Part shown: in pieces, positions 47,393 to 60,486 of the stretch
Position numbering within the stretch: the first letter of the stretch is position 1
Layout of the letters: each line of letters starts with the position of its first letter
DNA from: Anoplopoma fimbria
Lineage: Eukaryota; Chordata; Actinopteri; Perciformes; Anoplopomatidae
Assembly (NCBI RefSeq): GCF_027596085.1
Contig: NC_072471.1
Location: 6,860,028 to 6,924,027, forward strand
Length of the DNA stretch: 64,000 nucleotides
Reading direction: 5' to 3'
Notes under the pieces: model-generated
What the model was told of the DNA's origin: nothing
Database searches by the model: none
The model's input: the letters and a program-made list of their open reading frames with translations, nothing else
Made by a program: the position numbers and the translations under genes

Positions 47393-50300
47393 ATGACGAA
47401 ATTGGATTACATGCTAAATAGATAAAGGTGAAGATTAGTTTAAATGAGGTATGACATTGTTTCCATACTCTATTAGGCTGTGGGGCTGCTACTGCTGCAG
47501 ATCCATTCTCCTTCCCATTAACCCCTGTGCCGCCAAAGATATCGTCAATCTGTACAAAAGAAACGTCAAATAGTGTCACTGCAGCACAGAGCGGTAAAAC
47601 ATAACATTTTCATTCTAAATTCAAAGGCAAAAGATATTTTTTTTTTGTCACACAGCACTGTAAATATACCCATATTGTCGTACAAACGACCTCTCACCTG
47701 GTTGCCACCGCTGGGTGGGCTCGTGGTCTTCTCCGATTGGCTCCCTGGGTTCGAGATGTTTAAACTCCTGTCAGAAGACACACAATGAACAAAATCAGGA
47801 AGTGAAAAGGAATTTGATAGAGGCATTTATACAAGCCTGGTTAGTCATACCATTATCATATCCGTGTGGCCAGTATAAAAAGGTATTTGATGTTTCTCCC
47901 ATTAATATGCATTAATAACCATTTCATATTTAGTCACTGAGATAATAATAAGGAAGCTTTAGTACAGGGTGATTTCAAATTGTACCTATGCTGCTCCTGC
48001 ATGGAGTGCAGCTGCTCCAACTTGGTCTTGTGTTCAGCCTCCATGCGACCCAGCATGTCCCGAATCACCACCATGAACGAGTTAAACTGAAACATGGAAT
48101 ATATATCAGATATTACAAGGTAGGGAACCAGAACAAAATAAATTACATTAATTAGAATTACGCAGATGATATAAAATAAGTTAATCGCAAAAAAAGATGA
48201 AAAAAATGTAACATGTGTTTTTTACAGATTTGCAGGTGAACAAAATGTAAAAGTATGCATGTGTGCGTGGCTGTGTCGTACCTGGTTAAGGTTGAGGTTG
48301 TTGTCTATACTAAGAGAGACAAGGTGGGGCAGGCTCTTGGCGGCAAGGTGCTCTTTGGGGATGCCCAACTTCTTGTGGCTGAAGGTGCACTTATAGATTC
48401 CTAAAGTGGGGAGAGGGGAAAGTTAAATAATCGATCCTCAAGTGTTTAAAACACACGAGCAGGAAGTGGAGCGTGTCCGCTGTCTTTACCTAGAATGCCC
48501 ATGAGCACTGCTGGTTCTCTGGAGGGGATCTGTTGTAGGAAGGGCAGGATCTCGTCAATGACGAACCACTTGTCCAGATATTCCAAAATCTTCCCCAGAC
48601 ACACCAGAGAGTTCACTCGTACCTACACAGTAACATAGGAAGATGGAAGATGTATGCATAGACAAATTCAGAATATATACAGAAACATTTCAGTAGGTGA
48701 AAGTATAACAGTGTTAGAGAAGGAAAAAGGCCAAAAGTAGAGACAACCTAAAGGCATAAATACAGAAAAAAAAGATATATTCATAGGCAGGGTAACAAGC
48801 TGACGATGATGGAGACTCACAGCAAGTGAAGAGGTCTGAAGGCAGGCTGCTTTGACTTTAGGGATGAGGGAGTTCTTCATGGACGGGTAGTCGATCAGGT
48901 TGGCGAACGTCGGGATGATGTTCAGGCACAGCTCCTGCTCATCCACAGAAAAGATGTTATGAAATCTGACATCTCTACGATGCTAAGAGCATATCTTTTT
49001 ACTGTGATAATAAAGAGTTTGTGGAATGCTAAAAAAGAATACTACTGAACAGTCCTATCCCCCCCCCCCCCCCCCTCCCCATACCTGGATCTGGACAGAA
49101 GGAGCTTCCAGAGCCCTGTAGACCATAGGCAGCACGCTGTTCTTAATGTCCTCCGAGGGCGTCTTGGTCAACAGTAGATCCATCTTCTGCAGGAATATCA
49201 GCAGGATCTGCACAGCACAGGGACCAAGTTAGGAATACAAGAGTCAAAAGCCACGCTAATTTCTTCATACGGTTAAATTAGTAAGTGGAAGTTAACGGAG
49301 ACAGTGCTCTCAGTGGCCGCTTTAGTGTAGCTTTAAGCACTACAGACAACACAACGCACAGACTAGCTGATGTGACCGGAGCGTATTTACAGCAGAGACC
49401 ACTCACCATATTACTAGCCTGAAGAAGCATGGAAAGAAAAATACAGAGAGAGACAAGTCTTGATGAAGAGGCAGACCAAAGCCAAACAGAGCATGCACTT
49501 TAATTATATTTAACTGATTATTCTCTCTTTTAAATCTCAAAACACACAAGAAAACGTCATGCAAAGATTTAAAAAGGGAAATCCCACTTCACTGACAGCA
49601 CATTACCTGGGTGCATGTCATTACTTGAGTGTATTGCTAGCTTACCAGCACATGCTTAGACTACAATAGGTATGTTAAGCAGTTCAACAACCAGTTTTGT
49701 TTCAGTCATGTGCATGAGAGTACTGTATGTGCGTGTCTACCTGAATGGGCTCCTGCTGCTTGAAAACGGGCGTGAGGTCAGGCATGATGAGACGAACATA
49801 CTCCTCCTTGGTGCACTCCTCCGCGATCAGCAGCACGTTGGGCAACACGAAGGGCACCATGTCCGGGTTGACAAACTCGGAGGTCAATGCCGGCAAGATA
49901 CGATACACCACCACTCTCTGAGAGAAAGGAAAAACAGAATTCCAGAATCCATAAAAAAGAGCATTCAAGCGGTTATACTGTATGTTCACGATGATATTAT
50001 TAGTGAGAACGTTTAGAAGTAGAATATAAAAAAAAAAAAGTACAGAGAAAAGGGAATACAAAACAGGAACAAAAATAAGAGGAACCAACTGAATAAAATA
50101 TATTTCTAAGAAACAGACCCAGACCTTGTGTTTGAGTTTGAGTGTGAGCATTTATGCGACAAAAGTAAACAGAGAGCATGAGAGAGCTTGTGTTCTAATA
50201 GATATGGGAGCAGTGAAAGAAACATGAGCAGTCAGTTATTAAAACATGTAGGACTATCAAATGCACCTAAACATAAAGTACCCATACAGGAAGCGTTTAG

Positions 50301-53300
50301 CTCACTGTAGCTGATATGCATCACATTTCCCCCCAAAAAATGAACGAGCAGTTACCTTGGGTAGTTTGGGCAGGACTTTGGGGAGGCTTTTGTAGAACTG
50401 GGACTTCTGTAAATTGTCCCTCTGGAAGAGGGAGTCAAAGTACTGCAGGGTCATAGCACCCACGTCGTCAAAGAACGGAATCTGAATTGAACACAAAAAC
50501 AGAAAGAGAGAAATGAATCCTCAAAGACTATGAAAATAAGCCGTCGCTTTTATCTTCATGCGCGTTGTGACGATGCAAACCTTGGTCATCTGGTCTGCAT
50601 CCGGTCGGACGTTGGGTGTGACGCTGAGCAGCATTTTGACATGCTCCCGAACCTCCTCCGGGATCTTGTTCAACACTGCTGGACTAATGCTGCTCAGCTA
50701 CAGACAGGGAAGAGGAGGGGGGAAAAAAACAGTGTTTGATAAGTAAACGTATTACACATTTGGGATATTCTTAAAAGACAAGACACACACACGTGAGACA
50801 AATAAAAATGGGCTGTAGCTCAAATCCACATTAGCTTGGAGCAGCTGGTCCTGAAGAGTGAGCAATCACAATCATCAGGATTATATCTAGTGTTCATGTT
50901 TTTTGTTTTACAAATCAAATCAAAAGACATCCGCCTGCACCATAGCCTGGACATGACACAAATAGAGAGATGAGCATAGGAGGAGGAAAAAAAATAAGCA
51001 TGTGTGGAAAGAAAATCATTTCATGAACCTGTATTGTCGTATTGCTATAATTATCTGAGAGATTTGAAATCCTTTGTCTCTCCAGTCATTCGTCATGCTC
51101 TCACAGCCTGTAGCACACCTCCACCCACCTGGTCCAGCTGCCTGCTGAAGCTCTTAAATATGTCATGCTTGTTGACTTGGAAAACAGGCTTGCCCTCATT
51201 GAAGACGGCGTGCATGATCACGCCCAGCGAGTACATGTCGGAGGCGGAGTCACAGCTGACGGACAGGATGTACTCAGGGGCCAGGTACTCGGGGTTGGGG
51301 AGGCAGAGTGGAGGGAGGTTGGGCTCCCACTCTTTACATGTGTACTTAGGCTGAAGAGGATGAGACAACATGAGAATATAAAGATGGGGCAATACTGCAA
51401 GGCATCATTTTGGTCGAGAATATTGAAGACAGACTTTACTAAAAGAAGGAAAAAAGTATTTGAACACACGTCAGCATCTGAGGGGTTGGTAGAGGAGATG
51501 CTGAAGTCAAAGCCCATGATCTTCCAGGCTCCACTCTTGTTGAGGATGATGTTCTCTACACACAAGTTGCCGTGGACCATTTTCACCCCACTGTGGAGAA
51601 AGGACAAACCCTCCGAGATCTGAAGGGATTGAAAAAAGAAAATCTCGTTATTTCGGTATGAAAGGATGAAAATGTTTCTGTAATAGCAACAGGATAACAT
51701 AAATGATTTCCCTTCATTATAGGGCTGTATGGAATAGCACAAATACTTCTGCACAGTTGAGATAAAGATCAGGCTACACTAATATCAATAGTATTATACT
51801 GCTACGGTGGCTCTGAGTAGTCAAACAATTGACGGATGAAAAAAAAAAAAAAAAAAACGCAGAAAATGGACCCTCTTCTGAAAACTTTAATGAGAGATGT
51901 AAGTTTCGGAGCAGGTGTGTAAACATGATGGACATAACACAAGGTTGTATTCATTTTTAAATATGCAAAAAATTGCAGACAAAATCTTATTTTTGTGCAA
52001 AGGCCTCAACTCATTTAACCAGGATTTTGTTCAAGGATTCTTTTAATTTTTAGTGTGATGATGTATAAGATTATGATGAAATTCGAATACCTCAGTAGAA
52101 GCTGTAAAAGAAAATGAATTGCTACAGCCATAACTCATTAACTTATACAAGATGGAAAAGACAAGGAAACTGAAATCAAGACCAAAGTGGGTTAAGGTGA
52201 GAAAAAACAATGATCATGTTGGAGAAACAACATGACACTGAAAGCTGAGTCTTGGAATGGAGCTGGTTCAACTGGCTTTGAGAACTAATAGAACATGAAT
52301 GCATAATGCACTTCTAGACGTAGACTACATGGTATTAAAACCTGCCAGAAAACTAGCATTTAGTGGGTTCATTAAAACAAACAGGCAAGTTCCCATTAAA
52401 AAATGTTCAATGAACATCTGACAAGTGGACAGTGCACAGTGTGTGTATAGAGGTTGATGATTTACAAGGAAAAAAAAAAAAAGCCCTCCATCGAGCAAGC
52501 TGCATTCTCACCTGTAGTAAGCCATACTTGGTCTCCACATCATAGAGCTTGTACTCCTTGATGTCGTTGGGCATGGGGCTGGGCAGGTTCTCCCACTGGC
52601 CCAGAACGTTGGCCAGACTGGCAAAGACCGGCTCTGTACAGAACGCCAAGCAGTCTCTGAGGGCCGAATACAGAGATACCATCAGTATAATTTTACAGGC
52701 AGAAACAGAAAGCAACATGAGGGAAGGAAAAAACAGAGCCAGAGAAGATTTTTTTGAATTAGCGCTTCCCTGGGTTAAGTATAAGAAAGACAAAGCGGTA
52801 AAAAGAAAGTAAGCAAAACAGCCTCAACCCTCAACCTTATCTTGGCCTCGGGGGCCATAAATTATTCAGGAACCAGCCTACGAAGTCTTTTGATCATGAC
52901 AAGCTTCTGCTCACAAACGCACAAACAGAGGCAGACAAATACACTTGTTATGCAACTTTTCCCTTGAATGTCAAGCCCCCTCTTTGAGCTGTAGCTCATT
53001 CATGTTGCCCTTGATACAAGTGTTGGTGTTTTTGCGGGTGTGCGTGTGTGTGCGTGCGTGTGTGTGTGTTAATCACCGTGACTCTTCAAGAGGATGCTGC
53101 ACCGTCAGGAGACGGGGTGACGCAGTCTGGTCAGCTGTTGCACCCCTTTTTTCAACGAATCAATGATTTGGTCCTTCTCAAATTTCTGATACTTATCAAC
53201 CATCTTCTTATCAAACACAAACACTGCTACTTCCTGGACGGTTCAAAGACAAACAACAACAAGGCACAGGCATTAGCTTCATCAAGTCCCACTGCTTCTC

Positions 53301-53590
53301 CTGGTGTGGAAAGTCCTTGCTGACATTAATAACAGCACAAGATCTTCGATTTAAACTTTTATGAATATGAGTGGGTCTGGTCAGTGGGAGGATATTAACA
53401 CACAAACCTGTTTAGTTGACTTCTTGGTGCCATTGTAGATCCTCCAGCACAAACCAGGACCTCCGCTGGCAATATGTCGTCCAACCTCAAACTCCCGTGT
53501 AACCGGATTGCCCATGACAGCGCTGGTGACATCCGCCGTCACCTTGGTGACGGTGCTTTTTAGTTTGTTTAGCATAGACTCCATGTTCAT
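46475..53590 (-). CDS. scyl2: SCY1-like pseudokinase 2 (CVAK104), one exon with a 1-base frame break
   Basis: Clathrin-coated-vesicle pseudokinase that binds clathrin and AP2. Exons, 5' to 3': 53590-53408, 53233-53077, 52656-52512, 51619-51470, 51350-51129, 50697-50581, 50481-50356, 49917-49741, (microexon 49418-49407), 49207-49085, 48934-48821, 48622-48490, 48400-48282, 48086-47986, 47767-47698, 47549-47469, 47320-47198, 47107-46475. About 924 residues; human has about 929. The pseudokinase domain has a degenerate glycine loop (ASGGPGLCW, 41-49), HGNLCVENII where HRD would be, and GFDF for DFG. Then come HEAT-like helical repeats, a coiled coil (EAEHKTKLEQLHSMQEQH), EEKQRLAKEQEQ, and a Gly/Met/Pro-rich tail with NPFF and the ending NNDLKDLFG. 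Exon 2 has 157 bp where the frame needs 158 (see findings). Start: ATG at 53590 or, as in human, 53584. Confidence 0.93.
47341..47390. repeat. (GA)n microsatellite near a scyl2 splice acceptor
   Basis: Read as (CT)n on the scyl2 strand, part of the polypyrimidine tract before exon 47320-47198. Confidence 0.95.
49059..49080 (-). repeat. G17 tract beside a scyl2 splice donor
   Basis: On the scyl2 strand the donor at 49085 (CAG|GTAT) is followed by GGGGA and then 17 consecutive G. Such runs can bind hnRNP H/F or form a quadruplex. Confidence 0.9.
49407..49418 (-). CDS. scyl2: Candidate 12-nt microexon of scyl2 (ASNM)
   Basis: GCTAGTAATATG is preceded by a long pyrimidine tract and CTTCTTCAG, and followed by a perfect donor GTGAGT. 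It lies between exons 49917-49741 and 49207-49085, both phase 0 at the junction, so including it adds Ala-Ser-Asn-Met between QEPIQ and ILLIF with no frame change. It falls at the end of the pseudokinase/HEAT region. Confidence 0.7.
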
Positions 53591-55079
53591 GCCTGACCTG
53601 TCAGCTGAAGTGAGAGAGGTGGAAAAATACAGTTTTCAACCAGACAGTCGAATGTCTAACAGTTTTCACAATCAATTAAAGAGGCAGCTGTAGCGTAACC
53701 CTTTCTAGCTAAGCAAAGCCTTTCAATAATCAATTCGACATGCACTCTAATGCACCTGTTTGACAATTTGCACATCAAAGTGCCCACCAACATCCTGCCT
53801 GTGCCAGCTGAGGAGAATAAGCACCATAACAGCCCAACCTGTCCCCAGAAATAAAACATGACTCAGAGCAACCTCAGCCAGGCCACATTAAGACTCTCTT
53901 TCAAAATACTTCAGTGACTTGAAAGCATGTTAGGCAACAGGAAGTCAGACAAAAGAACATGGCTGACAGCCATAGAGCCGAATTATTTCTAAAGGAACGG
54001 TTTCTTCAGGGTTGTATCAGTCTTAAGTGGGCTTCTAGCACTTCGATGTATATTTCACTGCAACCAGGCTAAATTGAGATGCACACGGTACGGTATGCAT
54101 GATTTATTCCTTTAAGATTCCCGCATAAAAAAAAGATTAGGCATTAGTATAAAACGCATGAAAGCACACTCAATTTTAATCAAAAATTGAAGGCCCTTAC
54201 CATTACCCACTCTTGCCAATTATGTTACACTCTACAAAGCAGTTCCCTTAAGCCCAATCACTTACGTATCCTCAGCCAATGACAACTGCACAGATATATG
54301 CAACATATCAATAAGCATAGCTCAATCTGATGATGTCTGCTTTGTTAATGTCTATTTATGCGTGTCAATCCAGGTTTTCCACAACAGCCGGGTCTACTTG
54401 AGCCTTACCTACAATAAAAGGCAGATCTATATTCAGAAAGGAAACTGTGAATCACAACACTGCAGCATAATAACTGTGTCATTGCTCATTCTTTACTTTG
54501 TGATGTATGAAGGTCTGAGCCAAAGAAATCAAGACACAAAACGCAAATATACAGCTTTAACCAGGCTTAATAATTAAATATGTTTTAATTAAACATCACC
54601 ACAAGCTTGAAGCTTTTATCTGCAACAGGTTGAATGTATTTGACAAACATTACTGATATTAGCATTATATAACCATGCCACATGTTACACTTTATTAACT
54701 TACAACCACATGTCAACATTATAAGCAGTATGTTGGACAAACACCTGCACAGAGCCCTCCTAGCCCAGTGGCTAGCTAGCTAGCTAGCTAACCCCAGATA
54801 GCAGACAGCGTATTAACACCATAACTAGCATTGTTATGATTTGACATTCGAGGTTAAACAATCACTTTAACGTCCAGTTAACGCATTTAAATGTTATATA
54901 TGTTGCATCTTGGCTTGACTGTCATGTTTGATAGAGAGTTAGCATGCTAGCTAAGTTGATAGCGTTGTTTAGCGTGTGCGCGCACGTCGAAAACTAGCAA
55001 ACCAGACAGTGACGTAGACGTGACCGCTTCAGTTAAAGGCCCCTTATTTCAGCTCCAAACTGTCATCCAAGCCACGTAC
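53591..55079 (-). other. scyl2: scyl2 exon with start codon (5' part) and first intron
   Basis: The acceptor CTTCAG|CTGACAGG at 53605-53606 gives a 13-14 nt leader ahead of the ATG at 53590. The intron upstream shows only a short (GCTA)n tract at 54771-54790. Confidence 0.6.
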
Positions 55080-55240
55080 CTTGTTATAAAGCGGGCTCTT
55101 CCTGTTGTTTCTTATTCTTCACAGACTCTCAGCTGTGCCGCTGTCAGTAATGGCTGAGAGACACAGCCTCCATGTCTTCCAGTGGCGTACGATGTGAGGT
55201 AACGTCAGCTCGGTGCGCCAGTGAACGAGCAAAGCCTACT
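55080..55240 (-). promoter_or_regulatory. scyl2: scyl2 untranslated first exon and promoter
   Basis: A strong donor AACAAG|GTACGT at 55080 ends an exon with no in-frame ATG continuing into exon 2. The surrounding 54,960-55,270 is richer in CpG than the flanks and has no TATA box, as usual for a housekeeping gene. The 5' limit is not determined. Confidence 0.55.
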
Positions 55241-55417
55241 TCCGGGTTTGTCAGGTGGGCCCCTACGTCATCGGGTTCTTGAGTCACATTTGACACAAAC
55301 ACTCTGGGGCTCATTTTCAGCGCCTCTGATACATTGTAACCTTTTTTTCAGTGATGTACCCACTGTGAAATATTTTTCAATACCCCCCTAACTATTAAAA
55401 AAAAAAAATCCACACAA

Positions 55418-56335
55418 GTCATAATTACGAGATAAAAAGTCATAATTATGAGATAAAAAGTCATAGTAATGAGATAAAAAGTCATAATAATGAGATGAAA
55501 AGTCATAATTATGAGATGAAAAAGTCATAGTAATGAGATAAAAAGTCATGAGATAAAAAGTCATAATTATGAGATATAAAGATAAAAAGTCATAATAATG
55601 AGATAAAAAGTCATAGTAATGAGATAAAAAAGTCATAGTAATGAGATAAAAAGTCATAATTATGAGATAAAAAGTCATAATTATGAGATTAAAAAGATAA
55701 AAAGTCATAATTATGAGATTAGAAGTCATAGTAATGAGATAAAAAGTCATAATAATGAGATGAAAAGTCATAATTATGAGATGAAAAAGTCATAGTAATG
55801 AGATAAAAAGTCATGAGATAAAAAGTCATAATTATGAGATAAAAAGATAAAAAGTCATAATAATGAGATAAAAAGTCATAGTAATGAGATAAAAAAGTCA
55901 TAGTAATGAGATAAAAAGTCATAATTATGAGATAAAAAGTCATAATTATGAGATTAAAAAACTCATAGTAATGAGATAAAAAGTCATAATAATGAGATAA
56001 AAAAAGTCATAATTATGAGATAAAAAGTCATAATTATGAGATGAAAAAGTCATAGTAATGAGATAAAGTCATAATTATGAGATAAAAAGTCATAATAATG
56101 AGATAAAAAGTCATAATAATGAGATAAAAAGTCATAATTATGAGATAGAAAAGTCATAGTAATGAGATAAAAAGTCATAATTATGAGATGAAAAAGTCAT
56201 AGTAATGAGATAAAAAGTCATAGTAATGAGATAAAAAGTCATAATTATGAGATAAAAAGTCATAATAATGAGATAAAAAGTCATAATAATGAGATAAAAA
56301 GTCATAATTATGAGATATTATCTCGTAATTATGAC
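55418..56335. repeat. Minisatellite of about 20 bp bounded by an inverted 18-mer
   Basis: About 45 variant units of GAGATAAAAAGTCATAATTA, with TAATTAT, TAATAAT and TAGTAAT variants. A higher-order period of 265 bp shows in the first 530 bp (for example GATGAAAAG at 55494 and 55759). The array starts with GTCATAATTACGAGATAA (55418-55435) and ends with its exact reverse complement (56318-56335). The MTFYLI open frames on the - strand are artefacts. Confidence 0.9.
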
Positions 56336-58411
56336 TTTTTTTTTAATCAAGGCTAAGTTTTCATCTTTTTTTTTTTCACTGCAGTAATGGGCTTCCATAC
56401 CAACCAGCTCAAAGCATTTTTGGTTGAAAAAAAGATGTAATACACTGATTTATTAAACTGTCAACACTGAAGATTGCATTGTTGCATTGAATTCAGTTTA
56501 TGAACTTACACTTATATTTTATTGAATATTTATTAAATAACTATTTTTAAAGGATTTTTGAATGGATGCTAATTTTAAATATATTTTTTTAAAATCTCAC
56601 GTACCCCCATTTGAGAACCAATGCTATAAAGGACACCAACTCGGAACAGATCACAGATTTTTGTACAAAAAAATGAATAGTGCACTGATTTGCTTTAACA
56701 TACAACTGTGTCCCAGTCACAAATAAGATAAGATAAGATAAGATAAGACAAAATAAGATAATCCTTTATTAGTCCCGCAAAGGGGGGAAATTTACAGGAT
56801 TACAGCAGCATAGATATAGTGCAAACAAGGTACATAGTAGAAAAAACAAACAAGTATTTAAAATAAGTAAGTAAGTAAGAAAAATTAAAAATCCACAATA
56901 ACTAAAAAACAAATCTTATAAATACAGCAGTACTGCAAAAGTAATAATTATAATTCCTCCCATGTTGTTATGAGTTAGCTGGGACCAAATATATTGTGTA
57001 TACTATTTAAATAGTATAATTATGATTTTAATAGCTATTAACCGGGTATTAAGATCTTATAATACACAGATTGAGCTACAAATGTTGACATTTGTGATAG
57101 CAGAAACTGTGGTGATGTCTGTGTGACGCACCAACACTTTTTAAATACAAAATGATCTAAACATATGACCCTATTAAAATACTGTGCTTAATTTTTGTAA
57201 TATAAAGAAATGTATGTGATCAATAATGATATATAAAAAAAGATACAGTTGCAATATGGCTAAAATTTCAAATCAGGTTATATATGTGGCGATCGGATGG
57301 TCACATAATTTGTTGCAGTATGGGGAGGTATGGGAAAAGAAATCCCTTTAATTCAGTGTTACTTTCGTTAAGGTAACCTCTACAGCGTCTGGATGAAATA
57401 TCTCATTTTTGCTGTCTCGTGTTAACGGACCACACAAGATTCATGACCTCCACTAGTACACATGCACTAAAAGAATTACAGCAAAGTCTTGTTTTGAGTG
57501 AACAGTTAAACTTTTATTAGACGTGTTGTTACAAAAGAAAATGAAGCATTTTCAGCATCATAAAGTGCAATCTAACATGATTTCATTGTATGTATAGAAT
57601 AAAAAAGGCAGACTGAAATGAGATTTGCCTGTAAATTACATCTTCATGTCCATGGCATTAAGTAAAAGTATACCATCCAACTGAGGCATTATGCTTAACA
57701 GATTAAATTAGTTGTCTAAAATAACATTAATTCATTATTTAGTACACATCTTCTGTAAAAGGACATAATTTCTTTCTTTCAAGTAAAATCCTCACAATCA
57801 AAAGACATTTGATTAAAACACTGGCACCAAAATAATGCTTAAAACCCCTGAAAATTAAGACATTTTATATTAAACTGAGCTATGGTTAGCCGATTACATT
57901 ATTGTACCCTATCTGCTTACATTTCATATTAGTTTTAATCTTTGAAATCTTAACAGAAAGATCTGTCTTCATCTCTAACAAAAACAAGTCAGTGTTAAAC
58001 TTTATTCAGCTACATTAGTGTTGAGTTTATGTTTCCTTAACCACACTCCATCATGCTACAGTAAGCCTGGAAAACAAAATGAAATAATCCTAAAATATTG
58101 TTATTCTTCATTTGAAATGTAGAAGTATTAATGCAAAGTACACAGCATTACTTCTGCAAACCACATGTCCAAAAGCATTTCCAATAGTTTAACCAAATAA
58201 AGCATCCATACCGGGACCGGGAAGTACACAAGCTTTCCTACGATTGTAGTGTTTCTTGTTTTCAGAAAGCCCTTTTAAATAGTTTTATTAGGCATATACT
58301 GTATTCTACAGTAATGCTGGGACAATACGGCGCACAAAAGCAAATGCTTTCTTAAAAAATTATTCATCTCTACAACATAAAATCAGTGTCAATGTACAAT
58401 TAAAAGATGTG
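56336..58411. other. Gene-poor AT-rich region
   Basis: Apart from the LINE tail I see no gene. A TTTATT at 57512-57517 (AATAAA on the - strand) could be the end of a - strand transcript whose coding part lies beyond the window, which would make the following kilobases a long 3' UTR. Confidence 0.35.
56722..56824 (-). mobile_element. 3' end of a non-LTR retrotransposon, copy 2
   Basis: (GATAA)n followed by TCCTTTATTAGTCCCGCAAA and GATTACAGCAGCATAGATAT, matching the copy at 35615. The pentamer repeat is the 3' (TTATC)n tail on the - strand. Confidence 0.7.
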
Positions 58412-58511
58412 NNNNNNNNNNNNNNNNNNNNNNNNNNNNNNNNNNNNNNNNNNNNNNNNNNNNNNNNNNNNNNNNNNNNNNNNNNNNNNNNNNNNNNNNN
58501 NNNNNNNNNNN
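58412..58511. other. Assembly gap of 100 N
   Basis: Exactly 100 unknown bases, the usual placeholder for a gap of unknown size. Confidence 0.99.
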
Positions 58512-60442
58512 AGACACAACCCGTTCTCTGTTTGCTGCGTTAGGGGGAGAAAGTGCTCATCAGACATGTGATTGTTCTTTTATCAACTCTATATTATTGA
58601 CCACATTTTTCATCTGTTTTTGACACAGTTTGAATCTCTAATAACCTATAATATTTTCTAATTCCTTTTTAAACTCAGGCTATGATTGTGGCAACAACAA
58701 CTTTGATTACAAATTTGCTCACCATGCAAAGCAGCTTGCGAAAACAAAGCTTAAAAAGACAGAAACCAAAATGTAATCTGTGAAATTCACTTAGAAACAT
58801 TTGTTTGTTTGTTTGTTATAAGGGCAACCTAAATCAACACAGCTCATATACTGACAATGACAATTACATAAAAAATTAGATAGATAACCAGTTTTAATAT
58901 CTGCTCTCGCATCAGATCCCAGTCATCACATGATTATGACAAGATTTTGAGTTCAATTTGCAGAGTGTGACGGGACAGACGTACAATGGCTCTACAACAA
59001 AGCTTGAAAGAAAGCAACTGAGGATGTAATCTGGGAAATTCACAAGAAAACATTTCTTTAGTGACAGTTCAAAACTAATTGCTAACAAGGGTTAGTGATT
59101 AATTATTTGGTACATTTACATGACGTTAAATCCACAGGCTTATTTATGCCTTTTAAAGTAGAAATGGCGTTGCTTGCAATTTGTAACTTTAGGATGTCTT
59201 AATTTTAATTTCTGACTCTTCTGATCTTCAGGAAATAGTTTTTCATGTTCACTGAACACTAAACTTTCACCATGTCTTCCACGGTGTATTAGTGTTGATT
59301 TCCTTTTAATTCATATTAAAGGATTTAGTACAGTGCACTCTTTCCTGTAAACAACCTGATCCTGCAGGCAGCTGTAATATTAATAGAGCAAGTTGAATTG
59401 CACGCCGTCTCAAAGGCAAATCTTAAATCTCCCTCAATACAGGAGATCAAAGAAACGCCAGGTTTGTCTGTCTGACTCTCATCTAAATGCCTTAAAATAT
59501 CCATTTCTGTGCTATGGTGGTTTAAGCTTAAACTTCCAGTAGCTGCAGGTTTGATGCCACGAAAGCCAAAGTGTACCTGAAGCTAAATATGCTGTCCTCA
59601 CTCTTTGCATATTTCCATAAAATACAAAAGAAATGTAGTTCTTCTCATTGACTTATCTCATTATAATCCATTTATCTTCAATACCTAAACGCTTCGCGCA
59701 AGTGTTTTCCTGTTTTCCTTAATGTACTGTTAATCTTTTAGCTTCCGCAGACATGCCATTTTATTCCTCTTGTTATCAGCAAAGCTGAAAAAAGCTCAAA
59801 CAGAAATTGTCTCTATCCCCAAAACGGCATTCAAATTTCTCTTAAGTAGGCCGAGGGCAATCTTTTATCTTTTGCAAAATAGTTTTGTTTTCAGGCTGGC
59901 ACAGAAATGCCGTGTGGCTACAAACAATCCTACAAATGACATGCAGCTACAGTTTAACTTGTAGTAACGACAAGGGGTGAGCCAACGGGGTCAGCCTCTT
60001 CATCTCCTGATAAATAAATTCCCCTCATCTCAACATCCCTGCAGCCACAGCGGCCTGCACACAATCCCGAGGAGTCCTGTCAGCTCTTTTTCCAACACTT
60101 TACACGAGTGATGTTTTTAAACCCGCCACAACCTAAAAGCTCAGGATAACATTCGGACTCATAGTAAGAAAACAGACGGGAAGATCTGGGTTCAACACTT
60201 CAAATGATTTAGGTCGACTGAAAAACGAGCTCACAAGCTGTTCAGAAATGTTCAAAAACAAGCTTCTTAACTGCGGGCTTCATTCAGCGTGTGGTAGTAC
60301 TCCGACTCTGCAGGAGGTCGGGAGTAATGAGCTGAAGTTCACACTGGACTCCTGAGAGCGACTCTTCATCGCAGAGGGAAGAGGAGGTCAGCTACTGATT
60401 AACGCTACATCTCGCTCTTTCAACTTCTCTCGTTACTAGAGA

Positions 60443-60486
60443 GACTTCAGGCATGTTCTTCTCTTTGGAAAAACATGCCTGAAGTC
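60443..60486. repeat. 15-bp hairpin
   Basis: GACTTCAGGCATGTT (60443-60457) pairs perfectly with 60472-60486 across a 14-nt loop. Confidence 0.8.

Noticed and set aside
55388..55943. Open frames repeating MTFYLI on the - strand
   Set aside because: They are products of the 20-bp minisatellite; frame shifts between units and no promoter.
55418..56335. CRISPR-like array
   Set aside because: No constant repeat with unique spacers; units are contiguous variants of one sequence, and the genome is eukaryotic.
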